Shown here piece after piece: positions 24,960 to 36,120 of a DNA stretch of 64,000 nucleotides. A model generated the notes under the pieces. That model did no database searches. It worked only from the letters and a program-made list of their open reading frames with translations, and had not been told where the DNA came from. The translations under genes were made by a program, and so were the position numbers. The stretch comes from Planctomycetota bacterium. Lineage in GTDB: Bacteria > Planctomycetota > J058 > J103. The stretch is from NCBI GenBank assembly GCA_026004615.1, contig BPJM01000009.1, forward strand, positions 82,389 to 146,388. Reading direction: 5' to 3'. The stretch's first letter is position 1. Every line of letters begins with the position of its first letter.

Positions 24960-27902
24960 TCACGCGCAGACCTCGCGCACCGCCTCCAGCACGCGCCGCA
25001 GCGGGCCCTCGACGCGCCGCGCGGGCGGCAGCGAGGCGAGGAACAGCCGCCCGTAGCCGCGCGTGGCGATGCGCCGATCCAGCACCAGCACCGCGCCCCG
25101 ATCGGTCCGCGCGCGGATCAGCCGCCCGAAGCCCTGCTTGAGGCGCAGCACCGCCTGCGGCAGCGCCAGGCGGCGGAACGGATCGCCCCCCGCCGCCCGC
25201 ACCGCCTCCACCCGCGCCTGCTGCAGCGGCTCGCTCGGCACCCGGAAGGGCAGCCGCGCGATCGCCACCAGCACCAGCGCCTCGCCCCGCACGTCCACCC
25301 CTTCCCAGAACGAATCGGTGCCGAACAGCACCGCGGGACCGCACTGCCGGAAGCGGGCCAGCAGCTGGCCCCGCGGGGCCTCGCCCTGGCAGAGCGCCGC
25401 GATGCCCAGCGCCGCGAGCGGCCCGGCCAGCCGCGCGCAGGCGCGGCGCAGGGCGCGGTAGCTGGTGAACAGGAAGAACGCGCGCCCCCGGCTCACGCGC
25501 GCCGCCTGGAGCAGCGCCGCCTCGAGCGCCTGCTCGAAGCCCGGGGCGTCGGGCTCGGGCAGATCCGTCGGCAGCCCCAGCACGGCCTGGCGCGCGTAGT
25601 CGAACGGCGAGGGCAGGATCAGCCGCCCGACGGGCTTGCCAGCCGCCGCGCCGGCGGCCGCCGGCGCCGGGAGCTCCCCCGCGGCCGGCGGCGGCGCGGG
25701 GCCGATCCCCAGCCGTTCCTCCAGGTAGGAAAACGAGCCTCCCACCGCCAGCGTCGCCGAGGTGAGCACGATGCCGCCCAGGCGCGGATAGACGGCCCGG
25801 CGCAGCAGCGGAGCCACTTCGAGCGGCGCCTCGCACAGCACCAGCGCCGCGCGGCGGGCGCCCCGACCGGCGGGCCGCCGCTCGATCCAGCGCACCCGCT
25901 GCTCGCCCCGCGCCGCCTCCGCCCCGCTCCCGCCCGCAGCCGCGCCGGGCGCACCGGCTTGGGGGTCTGCACCCTCCGGTTGCGCCCCGGAGCCCACGCC
26001 CGGCTCGCCCAGGCCGGGGCGGGGGCAGGCACCGCCGCGTGCCCCGAGCCGGAAGAAGCCCGCCAGCCCGTCGGCGGCGCGCAGCAGGCGTCGTGCGGCG
26101 CCACGCAGCTCCAGGCGTCGCGCCGCAAGGCGGTCCCGCTCCGCCGTGGGGGCCGCGGGCGGCTCGGCGGCCCCCGCTCCCTGCCTGCTCTCGCTCCCGG
26201 ACCGGACGCCGCCCGGCCAGCTGCCGCCCGGCTCGCCCTCGGCCGTCGCGCCGACTCCCTCCAGCGCCTTGCCCAGCCGCTCCAGCGCTCCGACCAGCAG
26301 GTACAGTGCCTCGAGGAACGCCGAGGCCTGCATGCGCGCAGCCCTCCATGCCGGCCGGCCCTCGGCCTCCGGGCGCACGCGCACCGCCGGAGGCGGCCCC
26401 TCCGGTTCGGCCCGCTGCTCCAGCGTACGGCCGGGGCTGCCGGCCGCAGGCCCGCCGCGCCGCCGCGCCTGCCCCGGCGGGGCTCCGTGCTCCGGCTCCT
26501 CGGCGAGAGCAGCCTCGATCGCCCCCAGCATCGGTTCGAGTCCCTGGACCGCCTGGCGGCAACAGGGCAGGGCATGCTCCTGCAGCAGCCGCAGCGCAGC
26601 GCCGGCGCGCCATGCCGGCAACGCGGCCAGCTCCTCGCGCAGCGCCACCAGCAGCCCGCGCTCGCCCCGCGCCCCCGCCCGCACGAGCCGCCCCAGCGAC
26701 GCCCGCAGGCCGCGCTCGGCGATGCGCCGCCCGAAGTGCTGTGCCGCAGTGTCCTCTGCGTGGTGCGCCTCGTCCACGATCAGGTGGCGGTAAGGCGGGA
26801 GCACCGCCCCGCCCGCGAAGTCCACCCCCGCGGCGAGCCGCACCCCGAGATCGGAGAAGACCAGCGCGTGGTTGGCCACCACCAGCTCGGCGGCCGCCGC
26901 CTCCCGCCGCGCCCCGAAGTAGAAGCAATCCGCATAGAAGCGGCAGGCGGTGCGGTTGCAGCTGTCGGCGTCGACCGCGATCCGCTCCCAGGCGCCGGGA
27001 CTCGGCACCACCGGCAGCTCCTCGCGGGAGCCGGTGCGCGCCCCGCGCGCCCAGCGCACCAGCGCCAGCACCTCCTGGCGTTCGGCCTCGCTGTCGAAGG
27101 CGGACTCGGGCAAGCCCGGCGCGTCGTGCACCCGCCGCAGGCAGGCGAAGTTGGACCGGCCCTTGAGCAGCGCCACCCGGGGCGGGCGCTCGTCCTCGGG
27201 CGCGATCAGCCCCCACGCCTGCTGCACCAGCGGCAGGTCATGCTCCAGGAGCTGACCCTGCAGGTGGATGGTGTGGGTCGCGACCACGACCCGGCCGCCG
27301 CCCCGGCGCGCCCACAGAAGGGCCGGGAGCAGATAGGCGAGGGTCTTGCCGGTACCGGTGCCCGCCTCGATCAGCGCCAGCCGCTCGCCGGCCAGCGCCG
27401 CCGCCACCTCCTCGGCCATGCGGACCTGCTCCGCGCGCATCTCCCAGCTGCCCGCGCGCGCGGCGAGCGGGCCCTCGGGGCCGAGCAGCCGGCGCAGCTC
27501 GGCGGGGGCGATCGGCTCCGGCGGCGGCTCGCGCTCCAACAGCCGCACCACCGGATAGACCCGCTGCACCTCGTCGTCGACGATATAGAAGCCGAGCCCC
27601 AGCTCGCCGAGCTCCGCCGCGACGTGCAGGTCGGCCTCGCTCGGCGTGAGATCCCCGCCCGGGTGGTTGTGGATCGCGACATCCCAGCCCGGGGCCAGCC
27701 GGCGGATGGCCGGCACCATGCGGTCGTTGCCCCGCGCGATGTCCTCGATCTCCACCACCATCCCCTGCTCGGCGCGCCCGAGGAAGAAGACCTCGTTGCC
27801 GCCCGCCTCGCGGATCGCCTCCGCCATCGCCGCCCGCACCGCGGGCGCGAGCAGCGTCTCGGCCGGCACGCCGAATCCAGCCGCCGCTCCTCGCTCCGCC
27901 AC
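24960..27902 (-). CDS. JAMM (RadC/JAB-like) domain fused to a DinG/XPD-type helicase
   Basis: About 980 residues from GTG 27902 (GGAGAG 8 bases upstream); an ATG at 28040 would add 46 residues of low complexity. Residues 10-130 form a JAMM metalloprotease-like domain with all ligands: Glu37, His78 and His80 in IHNHPGG, Ser88 and Asp91. From about residue 150 comes a superfamily 2 helicase: Walker A LIEAGTGTGKTLAYL, DEAH box LIVDEAHHAED, four iron-sulfur cysteines (FACL, DSC, NRTAC, YADC) and motif VI KQGFGRLIRARTDRG. The helicase half matches DinG, which unwinds damaged or R-loop DNA. Gly/Ala/Pro-rich linkers interrupt it near residues 480-650. Which substrate the JAMM domain acts on is unknown. 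Confidence 0.8.
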   Translation of the reverse strand: MAERGAAAGFGVPAETLLAPAVRAAMAEAIREAGGNEVFFLGRAEQGMVVEIEDIARGNDRMVPAIRRLAPGWDVAIHNHPGGDLTPSEADLHVAAELGELGLGFYIVDDEVQRVYPVVRLLEREPPPEPIAPAELRRLLGPEGPLAARAGSWEMRAEQVRMAEEVAAALAGERLALIEAGTGTGKTLAYLLPALLWARRGGGRVVVATHTIHLQGQLLEHDLPLVQQAWGLIAPEDERPPRVALLKGRSNFACLRRVHDAPGLPESAFDSEAERQEVLALVRWARGARTGSREELPVVPSPGAWERIAVDADSCNRTACRFYADCFYFGARREAAAAELVVANHALVFSDLGVRLAAGVDFAGGAVLPPYRHLIVDEAHHAEDTAAQHFGRRIAERGLRASLGRLVRAGARGERGLLVALREELAALPAWRAGAALRLLQEHALPCCRQAVQGLEPMLGAIEAALAEEPEHGAPPGQARRRGGPAAGSPGRTLEQRAEPEGPPPAVRVRPEAEGRPAWRAARMQASAFLEALYLLVGALERLGKALEGVGATAEGEPGGSWPGGVRSGSESRQGAGAAEPPAAPTAERDRLAARRLELRGAARRLLRAADGLAGFFRLGARGGACPRPGLGEPGVGSGAQPEGADPQAGAPGAAAGGSGAEAARGEQRVRWIERRPAGRGARRAALVLCEAPLEVAPLLRRAVYPRLGGIVLTSATLAVGGSFSYLEERLGIGPAPPPAAGELPAPAAAGAAAGKPVGRLILPSPFDYARQAVLGLPTDLPEPDAPGFEQALEAALLQAARVSRGRAFFLFTSYRALRRACARLAGPLAALGIAALCQGEAPRGQLLARFRQCGPAVLFGTDSFWEGVDVRGEALVLVAIARLPFRVPSEPLQQARVEAVRAAGGDPFRRLALPQAVLRLKQGFGRLIRARTDRGAVLVLDRRIATRGYGRLFLASLPPARRVEGPLRRVLEAVREVCA

Positions 27903-28156
27903 CGCCGCAGCTCTCCTCCCTCGGGCCTGGCGCGGCGCGGCCCGCTCCCCCACCGCCGCGGGCAGCACCCGGGCAGCGCGCGGGCGGAGCACCGCTGGCA
28001 CGCGCCCCCGCCCCGTGGCGCCGCCGCCGGTCGCGACCACCGCCCCACCCTATCCGAGCGCCCCGTCGCGCAGAAACCGCCCTTGCCGCGCTGGCCCCCG
28101 GGCCGGCGGGCCGGTACAATGCGCCCCTTTCGAAGCTCCGTCGCGGAGGCGCCTGC

Positions 28157-29155
28157 ATGCGCTCGATCGTGCTCGGCACCGGCCACTACGTGCCGCCGCG
28201 GGTGGTGACCAACCACGACCTCGCCGCCATGTTCGACACCAGCGACGAGTGGATCCGCCAGCGCACCGGCATCGTCGAGCGGCGCTACGTCGAGCCGGGC
28301 GTCGGTCCCTCCGACCTCGCTTACGAGGCGGCGCTGCCGGCGCTCGCGATGGCGGGGCTGGAGCCGGCCGCGATCGACTGCATCCTCTTTGCGACCCTGC
28401 ACGCGGACTACCAGTTCCCGGGCTCGGGGGTGCTGCTGGCGCGGCGGCTCGGGATCGCCGAGCGCGGCATCCCGGCCTTCGACATCCGCAACCAGTGCTC
28501 GGGCTACCTCTACGCGCTGCAGATCGCGGATGCGTTCATCCGGCTGGGGCTGTACCGGCACGTGCTGATCGCGGGCGCCGAGGTCCACTCGACCGGGATC
28601 GAGTTCGCCGACCGCGGGCGCGACGTGACGGTGCTGTTCGGCGACGGCGCCGGGGTGACGATCCTCGGACCCGGCCACGACCCCGAGCGCGGGGTGCTGA
28701 GCGTGCACCTGCACTCGGACGGCACCCACGCCGAGCGGCTCATGATCGAGGCGCCGACCGCCCGCGCCCGGCCCCACCTCACGCCGGAGATGATCGAGCA
28801 GGGCCGGACCTTCCCGCGCATGGAGGGGCGCTTCGTCTTCAAGCACGCGGTGGCGCGCATGCCGGAGGCCGTCCGCGAGGCGCTCGCGCACCACGGACTG
28901 CAGGTCGCCGACATCGACCACTGGCTGTTCCACCAGGCGAACCTGCGGATCAACGAGGCCGTGGCGCAGCAGCTCGGCATCGCGCCGGAGCGCTGCTACC
29001 ACAACATCCACAAGTACGGCAACCTGTCCGCGGGCTCGATCCCGGCCCTGCTCGATGAGGTCCATCGCGCCGGGCGGCTGCGCCCCGGCGATCTGGTGTG
29101 CATGGCCGGCTTCGGCTCGGGGTTCACCTGGGGCAGCGCGCTCGTGCGCTGGTAG
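28157..29155 (+). CDS. fabH: 3-oxoacyl-ACP synthase III (KAS III) family enzyme
   Basis: 332 residues. The thiolase-fold triad is present: Cys114 in IRNQCSGYLYAL, His in HWLFHQANLRINEAV and Asn in HKYGNLSAGSIPALL. TSDEWIRQRTGI and CMAGFGSGFTWGSALVRW are typical KAS III signatures. The enzyme condenses acyl-CoA with malonyl-ACP to start fatty-acid synthesis, though related members make other ketides. CGGAGGCG precedes the ATG, and TACAAT at 28115 may be its -10. It is a single gene, divergent from the helicase and convergent with a lipoprotein gene 18 bases away. Confidence 0.85.
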   Translation: MRSIVLGTGHYVPPRVVTNHDLAAMFDTSDEWIRQRTGIVERRYVEPGVGPSDLAYEAALPALAMAGLEPAAIDCILFATLHADYQFPGSGVLLARRLGIAERGIPAFDIRNQCSGYLYALQIADAFIRLGLYRHVLIAGAEVHSTGIEFADRGRDVTVLFGDGAGVTILGPGHDPERGVLSVHLHSDGTHAERLMIEAPTARARPHLTPEMIEQGRTFPRMEGRFVFKHAVARMPEAVREALAHHGLQVADIDHWLFHQANLRINEAVAQQLGIAPERCYHNIHKYGNLSAGSIPALLDEVHRAGRLRPGDLVCMAGFGSGFTWGSALVRW

Positions 29156-29173
29156 CGCGAGCGGACGGCGCGC

Positions 29174-29788
29174 TCAGTCGGGCTCGCCCGCGGGCCGGCC
29201 GAAGCGCGCCGTGATCAGCAGGTCCGCCCGCAGCGCCTTGAGGTAGGTGCGGTCGCGCTCGATCTCGACCCGCAGCCGCTCCGCCTCGCCGGCGCTCCTG
29301 CCGCCTTCGGCCCCCGCGCCCGGCGCCGCTGCGGCCGCGCCTGCCCGCAGCAGCGCCGCCGCATGCTCGGCGAGCGCGGCCGCCCCCGCCCGCAGCCGCT
29401 CCACGTCGCGGTCGAGCCGGCCGAGCTCCGCCGCCGGTAGCCGCAGCTGCGGGCGCTGTTCCGCGTAGCGGACGACGAGCTCGAGGGTCCGCACCGCCTC
29501 GTCGAAGGCATCGAGCGCCCGCTCGTCGTCGGCGAGCCGCTGCAGCGCCGCGAGCGTGGCCTGCTCGTCGGCGGCGGCGCGCGCCGCCTCCAGCCGCTCG
29601 GCGTCCGCGGCGAAGCGCGCCGCCAGCGCTCGCGCCCACTGGTGCACCCGCTGCGCATCCGCCTGCGCCGCCGCCGCCAGCGCCGCCAGCGGCCCCTCGC
29701 CGTCCCGGCCCTGCGGGCCCGCGCACGCCCCGGCCAGCGCCGCCGCCGCCCCCAGCACCGCCACCGCCACCCGCGCGCCGCCGCGCAT
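29174..29788 (-). CDS. Predicted helical lipoprotein of unknown function
   Basis: 204 residues from ATG 29788. The N-terminus is a lipoprotein signal (VAVLGAAAALAGACAG). The rest is Ala/Glu/Arg-rich and strongly helical, with heptad-like patterns suggesting coiled coil. No family recognised. It might be a structural or envelope-spacer lipoprotein, but nothing in the neighbourhood supports one role. Confidence 0.55.
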   Translation of the reverse strand: MRGGARVAVAVLGAAAALAGACAGPQGRDGEGPLAALAAAAQADAQRVHQWARALAARFAADAERLEAARAAADEQATLAALQRLADDERALDAFDEAVRTLELVVRYAEQRPQLRLPAAELGRLDRDVERLRAGAAALAEHAAALLRAGAAAAAPGAGAEGGRSAGEAERLRVEIERDRTYLKALRADLLITARFGRPAGEPD

Positions 29789-29898
29789 GCGTGCCCTCCT
29801 CAGGCGAGGTGCGGCGAGGATAGTGCGCGCCGCCCCCAGCCGCAACCCGGCGCGCGAGGCCGCCTCGTGGCGAGGCCTGCAGGACAGGGTTGGCCCGA

Positions 29899-29926
29899 TT
29901 GCGCCCGGCAGCGCACCCGCTATGCT
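29899..29926 (+). promoter_or_regulatory. Sigma70-like promoter immediately before uvrA
   Basis: TTGCGC and TATGCT are 16 bases apart. Transcription would begin near 29933, at the ATG of uvrA (29934), giving a leaderless message. An alternative ATG (29922) overlaps the -10. Confidence 0.4.
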
Positions 29927-29933
29927 GGAGCCC

Positions 29934-32900
29934 ATGAGCGAGCCACCGCGCGCCGCCGCCGCGCCGCCGATCGAGATCCGCGGCGCCCGCCAGCACAACC
30001 TCCGCGGCTTCGATCTCCGGATTCCGCAGGGCGCGCTCACGGTCATCTCGGGCGTGTCGGGCTCGGGCAAGTCCAGCCTCGCCTACCACACGCTGTACGC
30101 CGAGGGACAGCGCCGCTACGTGGAGACCTTCAGCGCGTATGCGCGCCAGTTCCTGGAGCGGCTGCCCCGGCCCCAGGTCGACGAGGTGCGCCACGTGCCG
30201 CCGGCGCTGTTCATCGCGCCGGCGACGGTGCGCACCTCCCGCTCGACCGTGGCCACGCTCACCGAGGTGCTGGACTACCTCAAGCTGCTGTTCGCCCGCA
30301 CGGCGCGGCTGTTCTGCCGCGGGTGCGAGCGGCCGGTCGAACCGACACCGCCGGCGCGCGCCGCCGAGCGGCTCGCCGCCGAGCTGCCCGCGGGCACCCT
30401 GGCGCTGATCGGCTTCGTGCCGCCGCCGGCGGCGCGGGCGGCGGCGCTGGCCGCGCTCGGCTTCGTGCGGGCGGTGCTGGAGGGCGAGCTGGTCGAGCTG
30501 CAGCAACGGGCAGCGGAGTTCGATGCCGCGCTCGCCGGCCCCAGGCCCGCGCCCCGGCCCGATGCGCCGCCGGCGCTGGCGGTGGTGGTGGATCGGCTCC
30601 GCATCGGGGGCGGTGGCGAGAGCGGAGACGGCGCCGGCCGGCTGGTGGAGGCGCTCGAGCAGGCCTATGCCTTCGGCGCGGGGCGGGCGCTGGCCTACCT
30701 GCCCGAGCGCCGCCAGACGCTGCGCTTCGCCGCCGAGCTGCTCTGCCCGTACTGCGAGATCCCCTACCGCCGGCTGGAACCGGACCACTTCTCGTGGAAC
30801 TCCGCGCGCGGGGCCTGCACCGGCTGCCGCGGCTTCGGGCGGGTGCTGGCGATCGACCCGGACCGCGTGGTGCCGCACCCGGAGCGCTCGCTCGCCCAGG
30901 GCGCCATCGCCCCGCTCCGGCTGCGCGCCGCCCGCCGCGAGCGCGCCGCGCTGGCGCGCTTCTGCGAGCGGCACGCCATCCCGACCGACGTGCCGTGGTG
31001 CCTGCTGCCGGCCGCGGTGCGGCGCGCCATCCTGCAGGGCGTGCCCGCCGAGGGCTATCCGGGCGTGCTGCAGCTGTTCGAGCGGCTGCAGCAGAAGATG
31101 CACAAGACGCACGTGCGCGTGATCCTGTCGCGCTACCGCACCCAGCGGCCGTGCCCGGAGTGCGGCGGCGCGCGGCTGAAGCCCGAGGCCCTCGCCTGGC
31201 GGCTGGGGGGCCACCGGATCGACGCGCTGCTGCGCATGACCGCGGCCGAGCTGGACCGGACCCTCGCAGGGCTGGAGCCGGAACTCGGCGGCTCGGCGGT
31301 CGCGCGGCTGCCGCTCGCCGAGCTGCGGCTGCGGCTGCGCTATCTGTGCGAGGTGGGGCTCGGCTATCTGGAGCTGGACCGCCCCTCGCGCACCCTCAGC
31401 GGCGGCGAGCTCCAGCGCGTGCGCCTGGCGACGGCGCTGGGCAGCGCGCTGGTCGGCACGCTGTACGTGCTCGATGAACCCTCCACGGGGCTGCACGCCC
31501 GCGACGTGGAGCAGCTCATCGGGGTGCTGCGCGGGCTGTGCGCCCGCGGCAACACCGCGGTGGTGGTGGAGCACGACCCGGCGATCATCGCCGCCGCCGA
31601 CCACCTGGTGGAGCTGGGCCCGGGGGCGGGTGCGGCGGGAGGGGAGCTGCTGTACGCCGGGCCGCCGGCGGGGCTGCTCGGCGAGCAGCTCGACCCCCGG
31701 CTGCGCGCGCGCTCGCGCACCGCGCAGCTGCTGGGAGCAGGCGGCGGCAACGGCGGGATCGGGCGGCTGCATGCGGCGGCGGCGTCCGCCCGGCCCGCCG
31801 CTCGTGGTGCGGGGCGCCCGCGGGCGCAACCTGCGCGGGCTCGAGGTCGCCTTTCCCACGCGGTGTCTGGTCTGCGTGAGCGGGGTGTCGGGTTCGGGCA
31901 AGTCCTCGCTCGTGATCGACGTGCTCTACCGCGCGCTGCGGCGGCTGCGCGGCCACCCTGGCCCGCCCCCGCTCGGCACCGCGGCCGACGGCAGCGGCGG
32001 CCCCGAGCTGGAGGGCTGGGAGCAGCTCGCGGACGCCCTGCTCGTCGACCAGTCGCCGGTGGCGCGCACCCCCCGCTCCAACCCCGCCACCATGACCGGG
32101 GTCTGGGACGAGGTGCGGCGGCTGTTCGCCGAGACCCCGCTGGCGCGCGAGCGGGGCTGGGGGCCCGGCACGTTCTCGTTCAACACCGAGGGCGGCCGCT
32201 GCCCGGAGTGCCGCGGCGCCGGCGCCGAGCTGGTCGAGATGCAGTTTCTGGCCGACGTGAGCCTGCCGTGTCCGGCGTGCGAGGGACGGCGCTTGCGCAG
32301 CGAGGTGCTGCAGGCGCGGCTCGGGGGGCTGTCGGCCGCCGAGGTGCTGGAGCTGACGGTGGCCGAGGCGGCGGCGTGGCTACCGCAGCTCGATCCGGTG
32401 CGGGGTGCGCGCGCGGCGCACCTGCTCCAGCCGCTGCTCGCCACCGGGCTCGGCTACCTGCGGCTCGGCCAGCCGCTGTCGGCGCTGAGCGGCGGCGAGG
32501 CGCAGCGGCTCAAGCTGGCGCGCCAGCTGGCCGCGGCGGACGGCGCGCCGGGAGCGGGCAGCGGCGCGCGCGCCGGCCGGCTGCTGATCCTGGACGAGCC
32601 GACGCAGGGACTGCACCTGGACGACATCCAGCAGCTGCTGGCGCTGTTCGACGCGCTGCTGGACCGCGGCCACAGCCTGATCGTGATCGAGCATCACCTG
32701 GATGTGCTGCGCGCGGCCGACTGGGTGATCGACCTCGGCCCGGAGGGAGGACCGGGGGGCGGCCAGCTGGTGGCGGCCGGTCCCCCGGAGGAGGTGGCGC
32801 GCTGCGCGCGCTCGCACACCGGGCGCTACCTGCGAGAGCAGGCCGCCGCGCCGGCGCGCATGCCGGCCCGCCCGCCGCAGCCGCCGCCGCGCCCGCTCTC

Positions 32901-35655
32901 GCACCAGCCCCTGGAGGCGATCGTGGTCCGGGGGGCGCGCGAGCACAATCTCGCGGCGCTCGATGTCGAGGTACCCCGCGGGCGCATCGTGTGCGTGACG
33001 GGGCCCTCGGGTTCGGGCAAGTCCACGCTGGCGCGCGACATCCTGTGGAGCGAGGGGCGGCGGCGTTACGTCGACGCCCTCGCGGTGGTCTCCCGCCAGG
33101 TGATCCGCCAGCTGCCGCGGCCCGCGGTCGACCATCTCGACGGGCTGTCGCCGGCGGTGCTCATCGAGCAGCGGCTCAGCCCGGGTGCGGCCCACTCCAC
33201 GGTGGCCACCGCCACCGAGATCTACCACTACCTGCGGCTGCTGTACGCCCGGCTGGGCACGCCGCTGTGCCCGCGCTGCGGGCTGGAGTGCGCGCCGCGC
33301 TCGGAGGAGGCGATCCTCGCGCTGGCGCAGCAGCGCGCCGGCGCGCTCGGACCCGGCGAGCGCCTGCAGGTACTGGCGCCGCTGGTGCGCGCGCGCAAGG
33401 GCGAGCACCGCGCGCTGCTGGAGCGGCTGCGCGCGCGCGGAGAAGGGATCGCGGTGCGGATCGACGGCGAGGTGCACCGGCTGCAGCAGGCGCCGCTGCC
33501 GCGTCTTGCTCGCCATCGCGCCCATGATCTCGAGCTGGTGGTGGCGGAACTGCACCGCGGCGCGGCCGGGGAGGCGGTTGCGAGCGCGGTGCGGCGCGCG
33601 CTCGGGCTCGGCGGCGGGGCGGTGGTGCTCGCCGGCGCCGAGGGCGACGTCATGCTGTCGGTGCGGCGCGCCTGCCCGGCGTGCGGCGCCGGGCTGCCCG
33701 AGCTCGATCCGCTGCTGTTCTCGTTCAACGCCGCGCGCGGGCGCTGTCCCGCCTGCCGCGGCACGGGGCTGGTGCGCGAGCCGGATGAGGGCGAGCGCTT
33801 CGCGCTGCCGCCGCCCTGTCCCGCCTGCGGGGGCAGCCGGCTGCGGCCCGAGGCGCGCGCGGTGCGGCTCGGAGGCTGGACGCTGCCCGAGCTGGTGGCG
33901 CTGAGCGCCGCGCAGGCGCGCGCGGTGCTGGAGCGCCTCGAGCTGCCGGGGGCGCGCGAGCGGGCGCTCGGCGAGCGGCTGCTGGCGGAGGTGCGGGCAC
34001 GGCTCGCGCTCATGGAAGAGCTCGGCCTGGGCTATCTGGGGCTGGACCGGCGCGCGCACACGCTCGCCGGAGGCGAGCTGCAGCGGGTACGCCTGGTCGC
34101 GCAGCTCGCCGGCTCGCTGAGCGGGGTGCTGGCGGTGCTGGACGAGCCGACGATCGGTCTGCACCCGCGCGACCGGGGGCTGTTGCTCGCCGCGCTCGAG
34201 CGGCTGCGGGATGAGGGCAACACGGTGGTGGTGGTCGAGCACGACCCGCAGGTGATCCGCGCCGCGGACTGGGTGCTGGACCTCGGCCCCGGCGGCGGGG
34301 CGGCGGGCGGCCGGCTGGTCGCCGCCGGCAGCCCGGCCGAGATCGCGGCGCACCCCGACTCGCCGACGGGTCGTTACCTGCGGCGCCAGCTCGCAGCCGG
34401 CCCCGGCCCACGAGCCGAGGTGGCGCGCGGCGCCCCGTACCGGCCCGTGCGGCGCGACGGGACGGCGCTTGCCGCCGGGCGGCAGAGCGGTCCGGCGCCG
34501 CTCGCAAACCCTGCGGCCGCCGGACCGCGTGCCGGCACCGCCGGGTGGCTGGAGCTGAGCGGAGCGCGACTGCACAACCTGCGCGCGGTCGATATCGCGG
34601 TGCCGCTCGGGGCGCTGGTCGCGGTGACCGGGGTCTCGGGCTCGGGCAAGTCCTCGCTCGTCAAAGGGGTGCTCTACCCGGCGGTGCGGCGGGCGCTGGG
34701 CGCGCGCGGCGGGCGGCCGCCGGGCCCGTTCACCGAGCTGCGCGGCGCGCGGGCGCTGGCGCGCGCGGTCGAGGTCGACCAGACGCCGATCGGCCGCACC
34801 CCGCGCTCGGTGCCGGCGACCTACCTCAAGGTCTTCGACGAGATCCGGCGGCTGTTCGCGGCGGTGCCCGAGGCGCGGATGCGCGGCTACACTCCTTCGC
34901 GCTTTTCGTTCAACACCGCGGGCGGGCGGTGCGAGCGGTGCCGGGGCCAGGGCGTGGTGCGCACCGCGATGTCGTTCCTGCCGGACGTGCTGGAGGTGTG
35001 CGAGGCGTGCGAGGGGCGGCGGTTTGCGCCCGAGACCCTCGAGGTGCGGCTGCAGGGCCTGACGATCGCCGAGGTGCTGGAGCTCACGGTCGCCGAGGCG
35101 GCGCAGCGCTTCGCGGCGCTGCCGCGGCTGGCCGCCCCGCTGGCGCTGCTGGAGCGGACGGGGCTCGGCTATCTGCGGCTCGGCCAGCCCTCCCCGACCC
35201 TGAGCGGGGGCGAGGCGCAGCGGCTCAAGCTGGCAGCGGAACTGGGGCGGCGCGCGCGCGGCCGCACGCTGTACGTGCTCGATGAACCGACGACCGGGCT
35301 GCACATGGCGGATGTGGAGCGGCTGTGTGCGGTCCTGCAAGCGCTGGTGGATCGGGGCGACACGGTGGTGGTCATCGAGCACGATCTGGACGTGATCGCG
35401 CACGCCGACTGGGTGATCGACCTGGGACCGGGTGCGGGCGAACAGGGCGGGCGGGTGCTGTTCCAGGGGCCGCCCGGGGCGCTGGCGGCCGCCGGCACCG
35501 CCACCGGCGAGGCGCTGGCGGCATATCTGGCGGCAGCGGCGGAGAGCGAGGCGGGCGCGGCGGGGCGCGGCGGCAGCGGGCCGGCCGGCGCGGCGCCCGA
35601 GGCCGCCGCACCGCCGCGCCCGTCCCGGCTGCCGGTGGAGGCGGGGCAGCGGTGA
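29934..35655 (+). CDS. uvrA: Tandem double-length UvrA (four ABC ATPase modules)
   Basis: About 1,906 residues, twice a normal UvrA. The first UvrA unit has Walker [17 protein letters not shown], signature [12 protein letters not shown], Walker [11 protein letters not shown], then [27 protein letters not shown] and [10 protein letters not shown]. The second repeats this with [27 protein letters not shown] and [38 protein letters not shown] and [10 protein letters not shown]. Zinc-binding cysteine pairs ([13 protein letters not shown]) are present. UvrA dimers recognise bulky DNA lesions and load UvrB. Fused double UvrA is known from Chlamydiae and some planctomycetes. One extra base between about 31720 and 31780 breaks the frame, inside the first unit. 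The next gene overlaps its stop (GTGA). Confidence 0.85.
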
Positions 35656-36068
35656 GGCGGATCATCCGGCGCGCGCTGCGGCTCGGCACCGCGTTCGTAT
35701 TGCTGCTGGCGGGACTGGTGCTGTCGATCCCCGGGGTGCCCGGGCCCGGCTTCGTTCTCGTGCTGGGCGCTTTCGCCATCCTGCTCGGCGAGAGCCGCTG
35801 GCTGCGCAGGCGCTACGTCGTGTACAAGCGCCGCCACCCCGGGCTGTTCCATCCGATCGAGGCCTGGCGCCGCCGGCGGGCGGCAGGGCCGGACCGAACG
35901 CGCCGGGGCCGGGGCGGGCACCGCCGATCCCGCGCACGCGGGAGCCGGGCCTGGCCGGTACCGCCCCCCCCGAGACGGCCACGGGCCGGGCAGCGGCGCC
36001 GGCCCCGGTTGACAGCCATGCCGAGCGCTCATAAGATCGCCTTGTCGGACGGAACTCGCCGCCTGTGA
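35652..36068 (+). CDS. Small PGPGW-type membrane protein
   Basis: 138 residues from the GTG of a GTGA overlap with the uvrA stop. Hydrophobic segment [16 protein letters not shown] is followed by [19 protein letters not shown], the PGPGW-like motif of a family of putative transmembrane proteins. The C-terminal half is Arg/Pro-rich. Function unknown. A promoter for the next gene lies within its 3' end. Confidence 0.5.
   Translation: MRRIIRRALRLGTAFVLLLAGLVLSIPGVPGPGFVLVLGAFAILLGESRWLRRRYVVYKRRHPGLFHPIEAWRRRRAAGPDRTRRGRGGHRRSRARGSRAWPVPPPPRRPRAGQRRRPRLTAMPSAHKIALSDGTRRL
36009..36037 (+). promoter_or_regulatory. Sigma70-like promoter for the EIIA pair
   Basis: TTGACA, a perfect -35, is followed after 17 bases by TAAGAT. 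The site is inside the end of the preceding reading frame. Transcription would start near 36044. Confidence 0.6.
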
Positions 36069-36120
36069 GGCGGATGCGGGCCAGCGCAGCGGACCACCGG
36101 GCGTGCCCGAGCGCGACACC

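Noticed and set aside
28115..28120. TACAAT as a full promoter for the KAS III gene
   Set aside because: The only upstream TTG-type hexamer (TTGCCG) is 26 bases away, too far for a normal spacer.
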